Source of the DNA: Siphonodentalium dalli
Lineage: Eukaryota > Mollusca > Scaphopoda > Gadilida > Siphonodentaliidae
NCBI GenBank assembly: GCA_032622095.1
Contig: CP136061.1
Coordinates: 221,187,148-221,251,147, forward strand
Length of the DNA stretch: 64,000 nucleotides
Direction of reading: 5' to 3'
Part shown: in pieces, positions 1 to 12,634 of the stretch
How positions within the stretch are numbered: position 1 is the stretch's first letter
Layout: the number at the start of each line of letters is the position of its first letter
Made by a program: the position numbers and the translations under genes
The notes under the pieces: generated by a model
Databases searched by the model: none
Seen by the model: only the letters and a program-made list of their open reading frames with translations
What the model was told of the DNA's origin: nothing

Positions 1-975
1 GATGCATACTTATGAAGCTGCGAAATCAATTTGCAGTCACTCTTTCCTCATAACCCACTTCTCATCCGCAGCCAAATATTTTGATTAAAGAAAACAAGTT
101 TGAGGGAGCTTTTAAGTGGACCAGTGTAAGCCCTCTGCACCATTTGTCAAAGTCATTGATTCGGTCATTAAGCTTTTCTTTTTGGCAAAATACACCATGG
201 TGGTGTGTGTGTGTAATGTACTAGTATGTGGTATACATATTATGTGGACCATGTAAAATTGATTTCATAGCTTCAAAGTGAATATGTTCAGCATCCCTTG
301 CTATCTACTAGTATTTATGCCAGTTACAAGGTCATCGAAAATAAATTCTATAGCATTCCTAGCATTCTAGCATTGACAATCTACTTAGCTGAATCCTTAA
401 AATATCACCATCCTGATTTGATAATCATAACTAGTTACCTCTGTTTTAACAAGACTTGTGGAGATTAAGTTCTCTCTTGTTAATCATTAAGAGATAGCAT
501 GGACTGTTGAATCTTGTATATTCAAACTATTGAATGATGTGAATTACATGTAATCATGGCCATATGATATCAAGCATCGAGTCGTGTTCATAAACCCACT
601 TTCGACAGTATCTCAAACTCAATTATTCCAAAATTGGAGCTCAGCTGTGGATTGTTCAGAAATTTGACAGTCAATTGATATCGGGTTACACCAAGCTTAC
701 TTCATCACCAGCCAGCGACACTAGCTTTTGATCACACAAATAACCCCCAGTTGATTTTTAAAATGAATTATTACATTGGGGAGGTGCCGCCTTTGTTGTG
801 CACACAGTATAGAAGATGGCAATGTCACTAGATAGTCATAGCCAGCATCTATCCCGGGAACGGCCGGATGAAGGAAACTTGGTGTAACATCGGGTCTGAA
901 TCTACATCCATCCTCGACATTCATCATTTTCACAATTTCCTAGTCTTTCCCATGAGTTCAGTTGGTTGTGGTACA
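1..975. other. Non-coding stretch, nothing recognised
   Basis: AT-rich DNA with a short TG run near 203-212. Reading frames are short and lack any recognisable domain. I see no repeat unit, RNA gene or splice-bounded exon. Confidence 0.6.
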
Positions 976-1227
976 TTAACCCTTTCTATACTAAAATGGA
1001 TTTTCCCATTCAGTTGTCCAAGTATACTTTGGAACATTCTATTATTCATTTGGAAGGGTGTTCAGGTAATAAAAAGTAGATGACTGATAGAAAAACAGAT
1101 AATACAAGAGCAGAAGGAATCAAATTCATCAGTGGGAAATGTTCAGATAATAAGGTATTATAATTATTATCTGAGCATTTCCTAAGGGAACTAATCGTCA
1201 ATGAGTATTTAGTATAGAAAGGGTTAA
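976..1227. mobile_element. piggyBac-like MITE, TTAA target
   Basis: A 252-bp non-autonomous DNA transposon. It is bounded by TTAA on both sides and has perfect 16-bp terminal inverted repeats, CCCTTTCTATACTAAA inward from 980 and its complement ending at 1223. TTAA target duplication with CCC-starting termini is typical of piggyBac elements. There is no transposase frame, so any movement needs a partner. A 5' fragment of the same family lies at 11601. The right-hand TTAA is also the left-hand TTAA of the next element. Confidence 0.85.
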
Positions 1228-1484
1228 CCCTTTCATGATGGGAGCTGCGCTGTTGCAGCGTTCAAGATCCTGTGCCAGTGCATTCTCTTATATATGTGAG
1301 TCTGCCATAGGGAGCTTTGCATATAATAGATAATGCACGGGCTTACAAGGTGAAGGTAAATATTGTTAGGCCAATACATTCCCTTATATGTTAGGCTCCC
1401 TATAGGAGACTCGCATGTATAAGAGAATGCATTGGCACAAAGTTTTTGCAAAATTTGAGGAAGCTCCAGTCATGGAAGGGTTAA
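1224..1484. mobile_element. Second TTAA-target MITE family, adjacent copy
   Basis: A 261-bp element between TTAA at 1224-1227 and TTAA at 1481-1484. Its termini, CCCTTTCATGATGGGAGC on the left and the complement of CCCTTCCATGACTGGAGC on the right, are imperfect inverted repeats. The interior has subterminal inverted repeats around GTGCATTCTCTTATA. Related truncated copies lie at 43993, 47283 and 53536. It has no coding capacity. Confidence 0.8.
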
Positions 1485-1729
1485 ATATAATTTGGTGTGC
1501 GATCGTATTAATTCTCTTCATACATTACGTGTGGTTGAATGGTGACATTTCAGAATAATTCTGTTTGCACATATCTCTTCAAGTGACTTAATAATTCAGT
1601 GCCAAATTTTCACAATATTTTATGGGGTTTTTTTGGGAAAGATGTTGATTGGTTGATTAGTACCAGAGATGTGTACTATGTGGGTATGTTGATTCAAGTT
1701 GTTTCGGTTCATATATTGTGTACGTTTTT
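1485..1729. other. Non-coding spacer
   Basis: AT-rich sequence between the MITE pair and a short tandem array. No feature seen. Confidence 0.5.
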
Positions 1730-2125
1730 AATGGAATGGTATATGGGTATTGACAAGAATTTATGCTGTTTCCCTTCAAAATTTTATATCTTTAAATGGA
1801 TTGTTACCAGAATATGCATATTGATGTGACATGCTTGATTTTGAATGAGTATTCTGCTGAATGGGATATTAAAATACTGGTGACATGTATTTATGCTGTT
1901 CAATGGATGAAATTCAAGTTACGCAGTTTTTTTCAAATGATCGGTATATGGTGTTGACTTTCAATGAACGAAATTCACGTCACAGTTTTTGTCCAATTTG
2001 TGCATATTTTCAAATGAACGGTATATGGGTGTTGATTTTCAATGAATGAAACTCAAGTTGCACATTTTTTGGTCATATTTTCAAATGATCTGTATATGGG
2101 TGTTGAATTTCGATTGGAATTTTAA
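1730..2125. repeat. Degenerate 70-80 bp tandem repeat
   Basis: The phrase GGTATATGGGTGTTGA, with flanking TTTTCAAATGA and CAATGAATGAAACTCAAG, recurs at about 1736, 1941, 2020 and 2090. The last units are spaced about 71-79 bp. Copies are diverged. The frame at 1599-1829 runs into this array and is not considered a gene. Confidence 0.55.
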
Positions 2126-4335
2126 TCTTCATTGGATATTTTTGTGGATTTGGAGTTTGCGAGTGTTATATTGTCTTTTCACACACATGCCTTTTCTAAA
2201 TGTCAGTAAATGGTATTGAATATCTGTAATCATCGGTTATCAGTCATTTATTTCGGCATTTATTGGGATGTACTTTCATGATGGATACTAAGTTGGATCT
2301 TGTAAAAAATCCTCCTCTTCTCAGACATTGTCTTCAGTTTATGTCAAATTTCTGAACAACATTCATGGAATCATCGAAGATATGACAACTTTTGTTATTC
2401 ATATGGTGCTTTATGTCATAAAGGTGGTCAACAACAAACAAAGAAAAAAAAACAAGAAAAAAATGACTTGTAGTCAAAACAAGTAAAACCAAATCTTATT
2501 TATTTATTTATTTAAATCTTTTTACAGCAATTTTGTAAATATACATTAATTTTATTTATAGGTTTGCCTGGTAAAGCGTGTTTCTTGCACTTGCATGCCG
2601 AGTTAGAGAGTGTCCTCAGAGTGTCCTCGTGAAAAATACTGGAATGTTTGTGTATGTTGATTTGAATGAAAATGTGAGTGGCCTTGAATACGATTGATGG
2701 TCACTCGTTGCATGCATGTGATCAGTCATCACCATTGCACCACATCGAGTCTGCTAAGATGAATTGTCTTCCGTTCACATCATCTGAAATCTCAATCAGC
2801 TCAGCATAACACCAATGAATTTCTGAAATTTATGTACTTTATTCAGTCCTGAGTGTATGTACTTGTCTGTTAGGCTTCATCAGGGGTTCACCTCGCCTTC
2901 ACCTGGGACAAAAATAGTATCTACATGTATATGTGTCCCAGCCTTCACCTGTAGATGAATGCATCTTTATCATTGTCTCAGTTTTGCCCTTTACATGGAG
3001 ATTTCTGCAGATAAGATTTATGTTTTTAGAATGATTGAGCATTTAAAAGCCTTTAAAGTTCCAAATTGTGGTCTATAAACTAATAAAATACTGAAAATAT
3101 AAGAAATATGCATATGCAATCAATCCAAAAATTACAAAAGTGAAATGTTAAAACTAAAAATATCTGTTACATATATTTCTAGTATTATTATTACTCTCCA
3201 GTTTTCATTATAGCGGAACTAGTAACTCTCAATCTTGAAATTTTAGGTCATCATTGGGGGCTTAATAGCCCCCTTTTCTCCTGTTGCTTTGTTTGTCCGC
3301 TAATATCCAATTATGTGCCAAATCATCATAAATGTATAATACAAACAGATAATTACCAGTACACTAAGGTGATAGCAACAAAGGACTTTTTCTACTCCTC
3401 AACAAGTGCCTTGAGATTGGCCTCAGCGGGGCTCTGTACCTTGGATGTCGATGTGCATATAACTTGCTCTGTTGCCTAGCATTGCGATTACCAATTATCC
3501 TCCGAACTCTTTTGATAATCTCTAGAAATGGTTTGTGCTTTATTGCCTTCAGTATAGAAAGCCAATTCCTCAAGTTAACACTTAATCTGCTTCATATGCC
3601 AACTCTATCAATGTTCTTTTAGCATTGTTAAGTCATGCTCGGTAGAAATTTCAGAACTTTTATTATCGTATTCATAAAGAAATTTACCAGTATAGATGAA
3701 ATTCATGAAATTTCCAGCAAAAGGCTACTGGTTTTACTTTCAGAGCTAAATCATCCAATTTATAGAGGTATTTCAAAATAATATAACTCTTGACGAACTA
3801 TTTTTTTGGAACTTTTCACATCTTAGACTCAAATAAATTATTAAATATCTGCTAAAATTGCCTGTCTGATGTACTAGTAATCAATCTTAGTAATTCCAGT
3901 GCTGCTATTTCAAACATTGCAAATTCTGAATGATTTTTCAATATTAACTGGCGATTTGTACTAGTATTGGGCCACTCATTAAACCTGCGAATCTTCAGCT
4001 GTCATATGCACCCCATGGGCACCTGAGAAATGACATGAAAGCATGTATATATACACTTAATGCATAATTGGCATCAGGGAACGCACCCTTCTAAAGATTG
4101 TGCCCCCCCTTCTTGCCCTGCAGCACCTCTGTAGACTACATCCATGATCCCTCTCATGAGGAAAGCTTCTATGCAAAATATTTGCTCAACAATATACATC
4201 ACTGTTGACCACAGTTTAAATTTAAAGTCAAACTTGACATTTACACATGCAAACTTTTCAATTTTCATCTAAACTTCTTAAAGATATGGTCTCTCATCCT
4301 GATATGAACGAACGAACACTCACAAAGGCCTCAAT
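2126..4335. other. Non-coding stretch with small simple repeats
   Basis: AT-rich DNA containing an A-rich tract near 2443-2463 and a TTTA run near 2498-2515. A basic 69-codon frame on the minus strand at 3364-3573 looks weakly protein-like but matches no family I recognise. Nothing else is supported. Confidence 0.5.
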
Positions 4336-4337
4336 TA

Positions 4338-4550
4338 CAGTAATGCCGTAAATAATCGACTCCTTAACCAGAGAAGAATTATGGGTAATTTTTCAGGATT
4401 TAGTCGGAAATATGGCTTGTTGCCATTCATCGGAAAGCTCTCAGTGAGAGCTTTCCGATGAATGGCAACAAGCCATATTTCCGATTAAATCCTAAAAAAT
4501 TACCCATAATTCTGCTATGGTTAAGGAGTCGATTATTTAGGGCATTACTG
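4338..4550. mobile_element. Palindromic Tc1/mariner-like MITE, copy 1
   Basis: A 213-bp foldback element flanked by TA on both sides. The termini begin CAGTAATGCC and the whole element is an almost perfect palindrome centred on 4444, with essentially no loop. TA target duplication and CAGT termini are typical of Tc1/mariner. Other copies are at 10034, 14012 and 14570. Frames that cross the palindrome are artefacts. Confidence 0.88.
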
Positions 4551-4552
4551 TA

Positions 4553-7500
4553 TCTTCATACGGTCTTTTGATATATCTCTTCTAAATAATCTAAAATATT
4601 AACATGATGATCCCAAATTTTTTACCTCTTTTATAAATTAACTAAAAAGAAAAGCTGTTACATGTACCATTACTGGGGATTGGTGACTTTAATGTACAAT
4701 TATTATATTGTCTCCAAAATCTAGATAAATAGTTCTAGGATGAGAGACCGTAGCTAAGAAGTTCACACTGAAAATTCTTGGCTGATTTCAAGTGATAAAG
4801 TAGATACTAGTGAATTTTTGCCTGTTTTTTTTTCTTCATGGAAATGTGTACCTGTAGGTCTTACCCTATTGAGATTCTAAAATTAGACCACAATTGTTTA
4901 TCTAAATAATGATAATCAATGCATCCCATAATGCAACATATACCACACAACGATTTTGCTTGTCAGCCATTTTTTTTATATAAAACATTTTGGAAAATCA
5001 GCTGTATTTCTTCTCGTGTCTTCTATGTTTGGACCAATGTGTTTCATATGTGTTCATCATCTGATCTTTCTATTTAATGTCAGAGTTTAGAGGCAAATGC
5101 TTCAGTGTGCTTGTATCTAGTGGTGCAATTGATGTTCGGTGTAAAGTTTTATAATGCAAGTAACATATTACAAATGAATTGATATTGAAACATCATTGGA
5201 GAATATTGAATGCATGTGTTGTGTTCTGGGAGAATTTTAAGATGTCTGTAATATACAACTATCCGTACTAGGTAATGAAAAATTTCATGATTTCGAACCA
5301 GAAACATTAGCAGATCTGGCTAAAACTACATTTCAAAGTGCATTATGTTCCTTTTAATAGTTTTAAAATGACCATAGAAAACAAGTTTGGTACAATATTT
5401 CAAAAATGGTCACACAAAAAAAAGATGTAGAATCTTTAAAACAAAAATTGGAAATTTATAAGTTGTCTACCTACCTTATTATGTGTATATTGTGTAAATA
5501 GACAAATGACAAATGGAATAATCCCATCTCTCAACTTTTGGACAAGTTGAGAATACTTGGCTCTTCAGGCTGTTACGCTGAACCTGTTTTGAAGGGTTTA
5601 CCTGTGATTCACCTGTGTTGCATCTGTACTTCCACTGATTATCAGTCTCAAGTGTACTGACGCACCTGTCTGTTACCAGACAGACCAAAAACTCTTTCTC
5701 AGTTCTATAGAATCAATTATAGGATTTTAACAACAAGACAAATTGGTAAAGTTTACTGCATTTAAGGAGAAAAGTACAGGTATATTACTGATTCGAGGCT
5801 GACCAACATATGAGATGAGTTTATTTGAAATGTAACGGGTGAACACAGGTATCCCTCTTAAATCCTGGTTTCAGCACCCCCATCCCGGTGGGGTTTAATT
5901 AAATATAGATTAATGTTATTGACATGTATAGATCTGTGTAACTTTGTTTCATTATTCATCTATTCATCTAGTCATTTATGTACATTCACTAGTTCAGTGG
6001 CTTGTTCGTGTTACTAAGTACATGTTCATTAATCGAGAGTTGAGGCGGGAGATGATTGAAATTCTTCAAGAGATTCCATTCTTTAACAATAGGGAAGTAT
6101 GTGAATGCTGACTGCTTGCACAAAGCTGAACAATCAAAGAATGCAGTAATTTTAAGCACATTTTTATGTCCATCTTTACAAATAGATTATTTCATTAATG
6201 TTCTGAACTAAAAACTTAAGCTTTTATTAAGCAGTTTGTGTTGAAAACTTTCCTTGTGATAAAATGGGTGTGTTTTTTTTTTAAATACGATACAATAATT
6301 AAAATCTTCAGATCAAATGAAATGACGTCAATGTTTGACCTGTTTTAGTTTGGCTGTACATAGCTTATGGTATGTACCAACATGCATGTGGCATGTCCTG
6401 TTAAACAAGTTCCTAATTAAATTATTAATTAATTTTTATTTAATTATTCTGTTTAAAGATATTTGTTTTAATAAGAAAGTAAAGAGAATTGTTTTAACTT
6501 GTAAATGAAATCTTGATCCAGGTGATCTTAATATATGTGTATATATATATATCTTACGTCTGTTATGTTTATAAAATGACATTTAAATGTGCATTCAGTG
6601 TCACCGGTTATCAGTTACAACAACAATATATTTTTCCAGAAAACATTTTTTGCACCATTAATGGTTTCTCTATGTGCTAAAAATTATGGTGAAATTATCA
6701 AATCAGCATATCTACTGTCAAGTAGAATTGAAAGGGTCTCCCAATATATCTTATTCTAAAAATAAGATCAGGTAAATATTTAGCACAGTTAATGAATGAC
6801 ATAGTCTCTTCTCAATATTGACCCAACTAAACTTGTTATATTTCAATGTTATTGTTTTATGCAGTATAATCATGCATATACAAAGCATCATGGTCTTAAC
6901 GTTATAGAAAATATTGTGAGAAAATTATGTTGTTGTTGGCATTGGTGAACTGAGACCCAGAATGCATCTTTAATAGTCTGGAGCTGTGTTGGATGCTTGT
7001 GACGTTTCTAAGACTCGTGTCTAGCTGACAAACTTTTCCATGTAGAGGTTCACTCAAAAGTTCTTAACCTTTGACCTCACATGTCTGTGGGTCAAAACTA
7101 CTGTCTATTTTCCTTACAACAGTCTCCATCTATTCCTTTCAATAGCAATTTAGATGTTCACAAACATTTGAACTGGTTATTTAGTGTTTTCAAAGATGAA
7201 AAAAATTTACTAAATTAATTAACCATAAACCCAGGCTGTTTGATTATGTATGATGATGTGATTCTCTCTATTAGCAGATAATTTTGTCAGCTCAGACACC
7301 ACTGTTTTCTGTTTATGCTCTCATAACCATATCTCTCTGAATAGTCCATAGTCCATCCAACATGTTAAACTCAATGCCTACTGTTGAAGTTTTCAACTTG
7401 TTTTTCTATAAACATATCTTTTACTACTGGTTGAAAATATAGGCCTGATAATTTGAGGTTGGATAATTTTATTTTAAATTCACATTTAGTGGTGCATTGT

Positions 7501-8225
7501 TTACCATTTTATGCACTGATATTGTGGACTTTCATTTGGCAATCTCAAAAGCGTGAAATTTTTCTGTCCTTTGATCTGGTAAATTAATGTCGGTCATATA
7601 TCAGCCAATGATATTCATTTAATATGGCCATTAAAAATTCCTGATATTTTTGAATTTAAGGCCACTCTATAATGGGTAGTCCTGTTTAAGAGCACTGATT
7701 CCCAGTACAGTAGTACCCACTATATACTTACAATTCAAGCACATTCACTTTATGTACCAGTCACAAGTCATTTGCCAAACAGATCTCAACAACTGGGAAA
7801 ATATCTTACGAATGTATTTGTTAATTACAGAACTAATTAATTTGAGTGTAGCTTGGACAAGAATGGAAGTTTCCAATCACTTCAGCTTGACATTCTTGAA
7901 TTAGCCCTATAAATTTAAACCCAGGATGTTTGATTGCTGGCAGGGAACAAAGTTCTGGCAGAGAGACAGTATTAATGGTTGAGGAATTAGGACGAGACAG
8001 CAAGTCCATTAGCAGGGAGTCTTAAGTACTGGTGTACTCCTCTCAACTCAGGAAGTTAACCAGTTCTAACAGGGGGAGGGGCATGGAAATATAGTGCACA
8101 TACTCATGTAAACTGTCCACATTAGCCGGTTCATGCGATTGGAAGTGAAATTAAGCGGCAGGCAAATTCATGGGATCTTGATGTTAACCTGTTCATATGG
8201 GTTTGGGCAGTAGGCTTTCAAATGA
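4553..8225. other. AT-rich non-coding stretch
   Basis: AT-rich DNA with a TTAATTAA-type tract near 6412-6447 and a TA run near 6535-6552. No gene-like frame longer than about 70 codons is present, and no foldback or tandem array was seen. Confidence 0.55.
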
Positions 8226-8985
8226 GAGTGCAAGTGCACCGATTGTGAGGTTGGAGACATGGTTTCTCTGCTTGTGATACCAGTTTCTATGTGTGTGATG
8301 TTGCAAGGGAGTCGAAATTAGAGTATATATGCATTGATCTCGAGAGACAGTGTTTCTTGGCTGTGATACCAGTTTCTATGGGTAGATGGGGTGAAATGAG
8401 AGTGTAGATGCATCGATCTTCGAGACTGAGACACGGTTTCTCTTCTGTGATACCAGTTTCTATTTGTAGATGGGTGTGAAATGAGAGTATATATGCACCA
8501 ATTACGAGACTGAGACACCCTTTCTCTGCTGCGATACCAGTTTGTTTGGGTAGATGGGGGGTGAAATGAGAGCGTATATGCACCTCTCGCAAGGCTGTAT
8601 CTCAGGGAGATGTGTTTTCTCTGCTGTGAAACCAGTTTCTATGGGTAGATGGGGGTGAAATGAGAGTGTTTATGCACCGATCGCGAAGTTGGGAGACATG
8701 GTTTCTCTGCTGTGATACCAGTTTCTATGGGTAGATGGGGTGAAAAAAGAGTGTGTATGCTCCGATCGCGAGGTTGACTCGGTTGACATGGTTTCTCTGC
8801 TGTGAAAGCAGTCTCTATATATTGATCACGGTGAAATGGGAGCGTATATGCACCGATCACGAGACTGGGTGCACAGTTTCTGATGCGAAACCAGTCTATG
8901 GTAGATGGGTGTGAAAAGGAGTGCATGAGCACTGATCGTGAGCTTGGGGGATGCATTTTCTCTGCGGTGATACCATCTTTTGTAT
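8226..8985. repeat. Minisatellite, about 87-bp unit, about nine copies
   Basis: The phrase TTTCTCTGCTGTGATACC, followed by AGTTTCTATGGGTAGATG, recurs at about 8262, 8350, 8433, 8520, 8609, 8701, 8789, 8876 and 8957, a spacing of 81-92 bp. Units differ by small indels and substitutions. The minus-strand frames at 8287-8592 and 8639-8956 are translations of this repeat (ETGITAEKPCLS-like units), not a likely gene. Confidence 0.85.
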
Positions 8986-10033
8986 ATGAGACCAGACAGC
9001 CTTGAGTGATCTGTATTTCCTCTGAGATTCCATTAATAATTATCTAATGCTCTTCAGCATCAAACATCAGTCACGTTCCCCTCAGCGTGTTCATCTTCCT
9101 TCGGACAAATGCTTAAGTGCCGGAAATAAGCTCTGAAAATGATGATGTAGGCTAGCTATGTTGGGGCGAAGGGCTAGGATACCCCCTCCCTAATCTTAAT
9201 TTGGGATGACAAAATCTTCATAGTATTAGACCACACAAAGCAGTATTATCCTATTTCATCACTCTCGACAACACAGAATTCCTTCCCCGGCAGTGTTTTT
9301 TATTTCTTCAACTTCTGGACATTTCACTTCAATTATTCACTAAGATTGGAATCCAAAAGACTTGTGGCTTGTATTGAAGAAATAAGTGCTCCTATTTTGA
9401 TCTCTGACCTCCATGAACATCAGACCTCTGGCCTCCACGTCGTTTACGTCCACATAGCATTGAGATTTGTTTGCTATGTCTTTTTTAAAAGCCGACAACA
9501 ATATTTCAGATTTACCTCTCGAGAACTCCTATTCAAATCTCATTTCTAGGAATGATCAGGGCATTCCCAAATGTACAGTATATGTAACATAACAAATTGA
9601 CCTCTGATGTCACAATTTATATAGAACTGATCACGAAGCTGTCATACCAGGAAATCAATTAAGGTACATTGCCCAATGAAGTTACAACAAAGAAATAGAA
9701 TTTGAATGTGAGTTCTAGAGACTTAAATCTGATAAATTTTTGTCGGGTTTAAAAGAGACTGCTGTTTGCTCTGTGAAATAATTTCTCTTGAGAATTCTTC
9801 TACCTCGATTGGTTTAACTCTATTATAGATCTATTATATGTTAATGAATGTCGTGTACATATTATAAATAAGCAAACAGGAGCTTCTCCAGGTCCAATTC
9901 TCCCCAGGATATTCACACGTTCAATTCTCCCCATGAAATTTGTTGTCTAATTCTCCCAACAGCTAAGTTCAGTGCTGGAATGTTCCTCATATAAACTCAA
10001 ATTTCATGTTTGAGATAAAAAAAAATGTACCTA
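8986..10033. other. Non-coding stretch
   Basis: Nothing recognisable. Short frames, including 9346-9549 on the plus strand, have no domain and no supporting context. Confidence 0.5.
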
Positions 10034-10347
10034 CAGTAATGCCCAAAATAATCGACTCCTTAACCACAGCAGAATTATGGGTAATTTTTTAGGATTTAGT
10101 CGGAAATATGGCTTGTTGCCATTCATCCGAAAGCTCTCAGTGAGAGAAAATAATCGACTCCTTAACCACAGCAGAATTATGGGTAATTTTTCAGGATTTA
10201 GTCGGAATATGGCTTGTTGCCATTCATCCGAAAGCTCTCAGTGAGAGCTTTCCGATGAATGGCAACAAGCCATATTTCCAACTAAATCCTGAAAAATTAC
10301 CCATAATTCTGCTGTGGTTAAGGAGTCGATTATTTAGAGCATTACTG
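10034..10347. mobile_element. Palindromic Tc1/mariner-like MITE, copy 2 with duplicated left arm
   Basis: Same family as 4338-4550, flanked by TA, but 314 bp long. The left arm is present twice in direct orientation, from 10034 to about 10146 and again from about 10147, before the right arm that ends at 10347. Such a partial tandem duplication of one arm suggests template switching or hairpin-mediated slippage. Confidence 0.85.
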
Positions 10348-10349
10348 TA

Positions 10350-10934
10350 TTTTGTTTGTTTATTGGAGAATGACTAACATTAAATAATTCAAAATAAATT
10401 GGGAAACATTCCAGCATCTCTGCTTAAATGTCTCAACATTTACCCAAAGTACTACTACGTCTTACGAATTAAGGTCAGAAACTGATATACATAAGGCTAT
10501 GCATACACATGAAGGTGCCACTATATTCAACCCAAGCATGTTACAAGTTGTATCCATTAAATTTGGGTCAATTTGTTTCGAGGAGTAATATAAGACTTGT
10601 ATAATTAATCATATCAATTCATTAACACTGGAAAGTATTGTATTTATATACGTATAGGAAAAATGCTTTTCTGGTAGCCATATACTAGGCCAAAAATAAA
10701 AATAAAATCTTTGATTTAGGAGGATATTCTGATGATAATCCATGTATATTTATGGTTTTACCCTGTCTCATTTATATATGCATGGCCTTATGTACTGTAA
10801 ACTTCCTATAATGACATAAGTCCTATTGGTTCCATAGAACATTCCTAAAAAGGTTTCCATGAACACAGATCTCCAACCCGCTGACATCTGTTAATTTAAT
10901 TTATTTATGATTCTGTGTTATGTGCTGGTGTAGC
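10350..10934. other. Non-coding stretch
   Basis: AT-rich sequence with no feature that I can support. Confidence 0.5.
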
Positions 10935-11195
10935 CGCTCAATCAAGTTAAATTTCAACTAATTAGCATAACGATTCTGATTGGTCGAGCATTAACCCGAT
11001 GATGTATTGAAATAGCTGCATGAGTCGAGTTAAATCTCAACAAATGAACATAATGATTCTGATCGGTCAAGCTTTAGCCTGACTGCCGAAATAGCTGCAT
11101 ACGTTGAGTTTAATTTCAACTTAATATCTCTAGACCCATTATTTATAGCATGATTCTAATTGGTTGGGGTTTAACTCGACTGTAGCCATATAAGC
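10935..11195. repeat. Degenerate tandem repeat, three units
   Basis: GATTCTGATTGGTCGAGC-type cores occur at about 10972, 11053 and 11148. Each is preceded by a GAGTTAAATTTCAAC-like phrase. The unit is about 80-100 bp and strongly diverged. Confidence 0.55.
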
Positions 11196-11600
11196 TGTTA
11201 ATATTCCCTCCATTCTGTACACTCATATTTATTTGTGACCCCGTGTCCTATTTATTACTATTTATCCTAAGTTAAAGTGAAAAATAGTCTGCTATAATTT
11301 ATTTTTGTAAATATGCTCCGCCCACAATTCCCTAGACACTAGTGCACTTGTATATACATGTATTATACAGACCTGACCTCTGACCTTTCCCGGAGATGAA
11401 TTTTTTGAAAATACGAGCTGGTGTTTATTCATGTAGTCAATCTGAGTCAAGGTTAGTTTTTCACTGACCAAACAGAACCAAAGGCTATATAATTAGTTAT
11501 AGTCTGGTATCTATCCATATAGAATTTGTATCATAAAAGGGCTCCATTGCACTCATAATGCTCATCTATAATGAATAATGAAGAAATAACAAAATTACTA

Positions 11601-11715
11601 TTAACCCTTTCTATACTAAATGGATTCTCCTATTCAGTTATAAAGGTATATATTAGAATGGTATATTATTCATTTGGAGGAGTAATCAGGATAAATAAGG
11701 AGACAACAGTCATAT
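11601..11715. mobile_element. Truncated piggyBac-like MITE (family of 976-1227)
   Basis: TTAA at 11601 is followed by CCCTTTCTATACTAAA and then sequence resembling the left half of the 976-1227 element. That sequence includes a TCATTTGGAGGAGTAATCAG stretch corresponding to about 1047-1065. No matching right terminus is found. The exact break is uncertain. Confidence 0.7.
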
Positions 11716-12335
11716 GTAAAGTTAATCAAGGAGATAACTGGCAGGCCTTATACATCTGACTGAATTTGACTGAAAATGCCACATGTTTTCATAACTCATA
11801 ACTATTTTGATGGTTTATGAGAAAGCTCAGTTCACCCTTATTAGTGTCTTGTGGTCCTTTATTTATGGTCAGTGAATAACAAGCCTCGATTTCTTAATGA
11901 ATCTGATGAGAGACATACTATTTGATGGTTGAATGTGATAATGAACATACTATTTTATGGTTGAATCTGATGACCAACATTATACAACTTGATATTATTA
12001 CATTCATGAACATTCACACCAAATAGCATTATCATGTGTAACAGGGGAAGAAGATTGCTGTCATTTATGGTGCTTCCAAAAATAATGCTTTGGTTTTCAT
12101 GAGAAATTGAAGATACCTCTGTCCATTTCAAATTTCAATGGGCTAAATAACTAAGAGCATTATTATTCAACAAATGATCTTGAAAAAAAGATCACATCAT
12201 TATAAAATGTTTTGTATTTTTGAGACAACCTATGTCAAGAGAATTGAATATAATGCTCATTAACATCCAAATGTTAAAAGAGGCTCACATTTAATGAAGC
12301 ATCATTTTCAGAATGTCTTCTTGAATTGTATTGCG
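11716..12335. other. Non-coding stretch
   Basis: AT-rich DNA. A short phrase (ACATACTATTTGATGGTTGAA) repeats near 11913 and 11945. Nothing else seen. Confidence 0.5.
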
Positions 12336-12634
12336 TTAACCCTTTGGAGAGTATCTATAACGTCATATACATGACGTCATGAGTACATTTAACATCAACG
12401 TCATAGCAATAATTATTATCAAGTTCGGGTCAAAAGGGTCCAGTAATTCGTTTTAATTTTTGTGCATTTTGTGTGTTATCTTAATCGATTGCACTTATAC
12501 ATTTGGGACATTATATTAATTAAATAACTCCTACACAAATCATTTATAAATCAGATGATTTATTGAAGTTATGTCTACATAAAATAACACTTCCTGAAAC
12601 GACATATATGTCGTTCTACTCACCAAAGGGTTAA
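12336..12634. mobile_element. Third TTAA-target MITE family
   Basis: A 291-bp interior lies between TTAA at 12336-12339 and TTAA at 12631-12634. The termini are CCCTTTGGAGAGTA on the left and the complement of CCCTTTGGTGAGTA on the right. Short palindromes such as GACATATATGTC and ATGACGTCAT lie just inside the ends. The CCC terminus and TTAA target suggest a piggyBac-like origin. There is no transposase frame. Confidence 0.8.

Noticed and set aside
3364-3573. Basic 69-codon minus-strand frame, with another frame ending in SPAEANLKALVEE
   Set aside because: Looks weakly protein-like, but frames change and no family is recognised. A decayed retropseudogene is possible but unsupported.
8287-8956. 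Minus-strand frames with ETGITAEKPCLS repeats, like a repeat protein
   Set aside because: The frames shift between units and stop several times. The DNA repeat explains the pattern.
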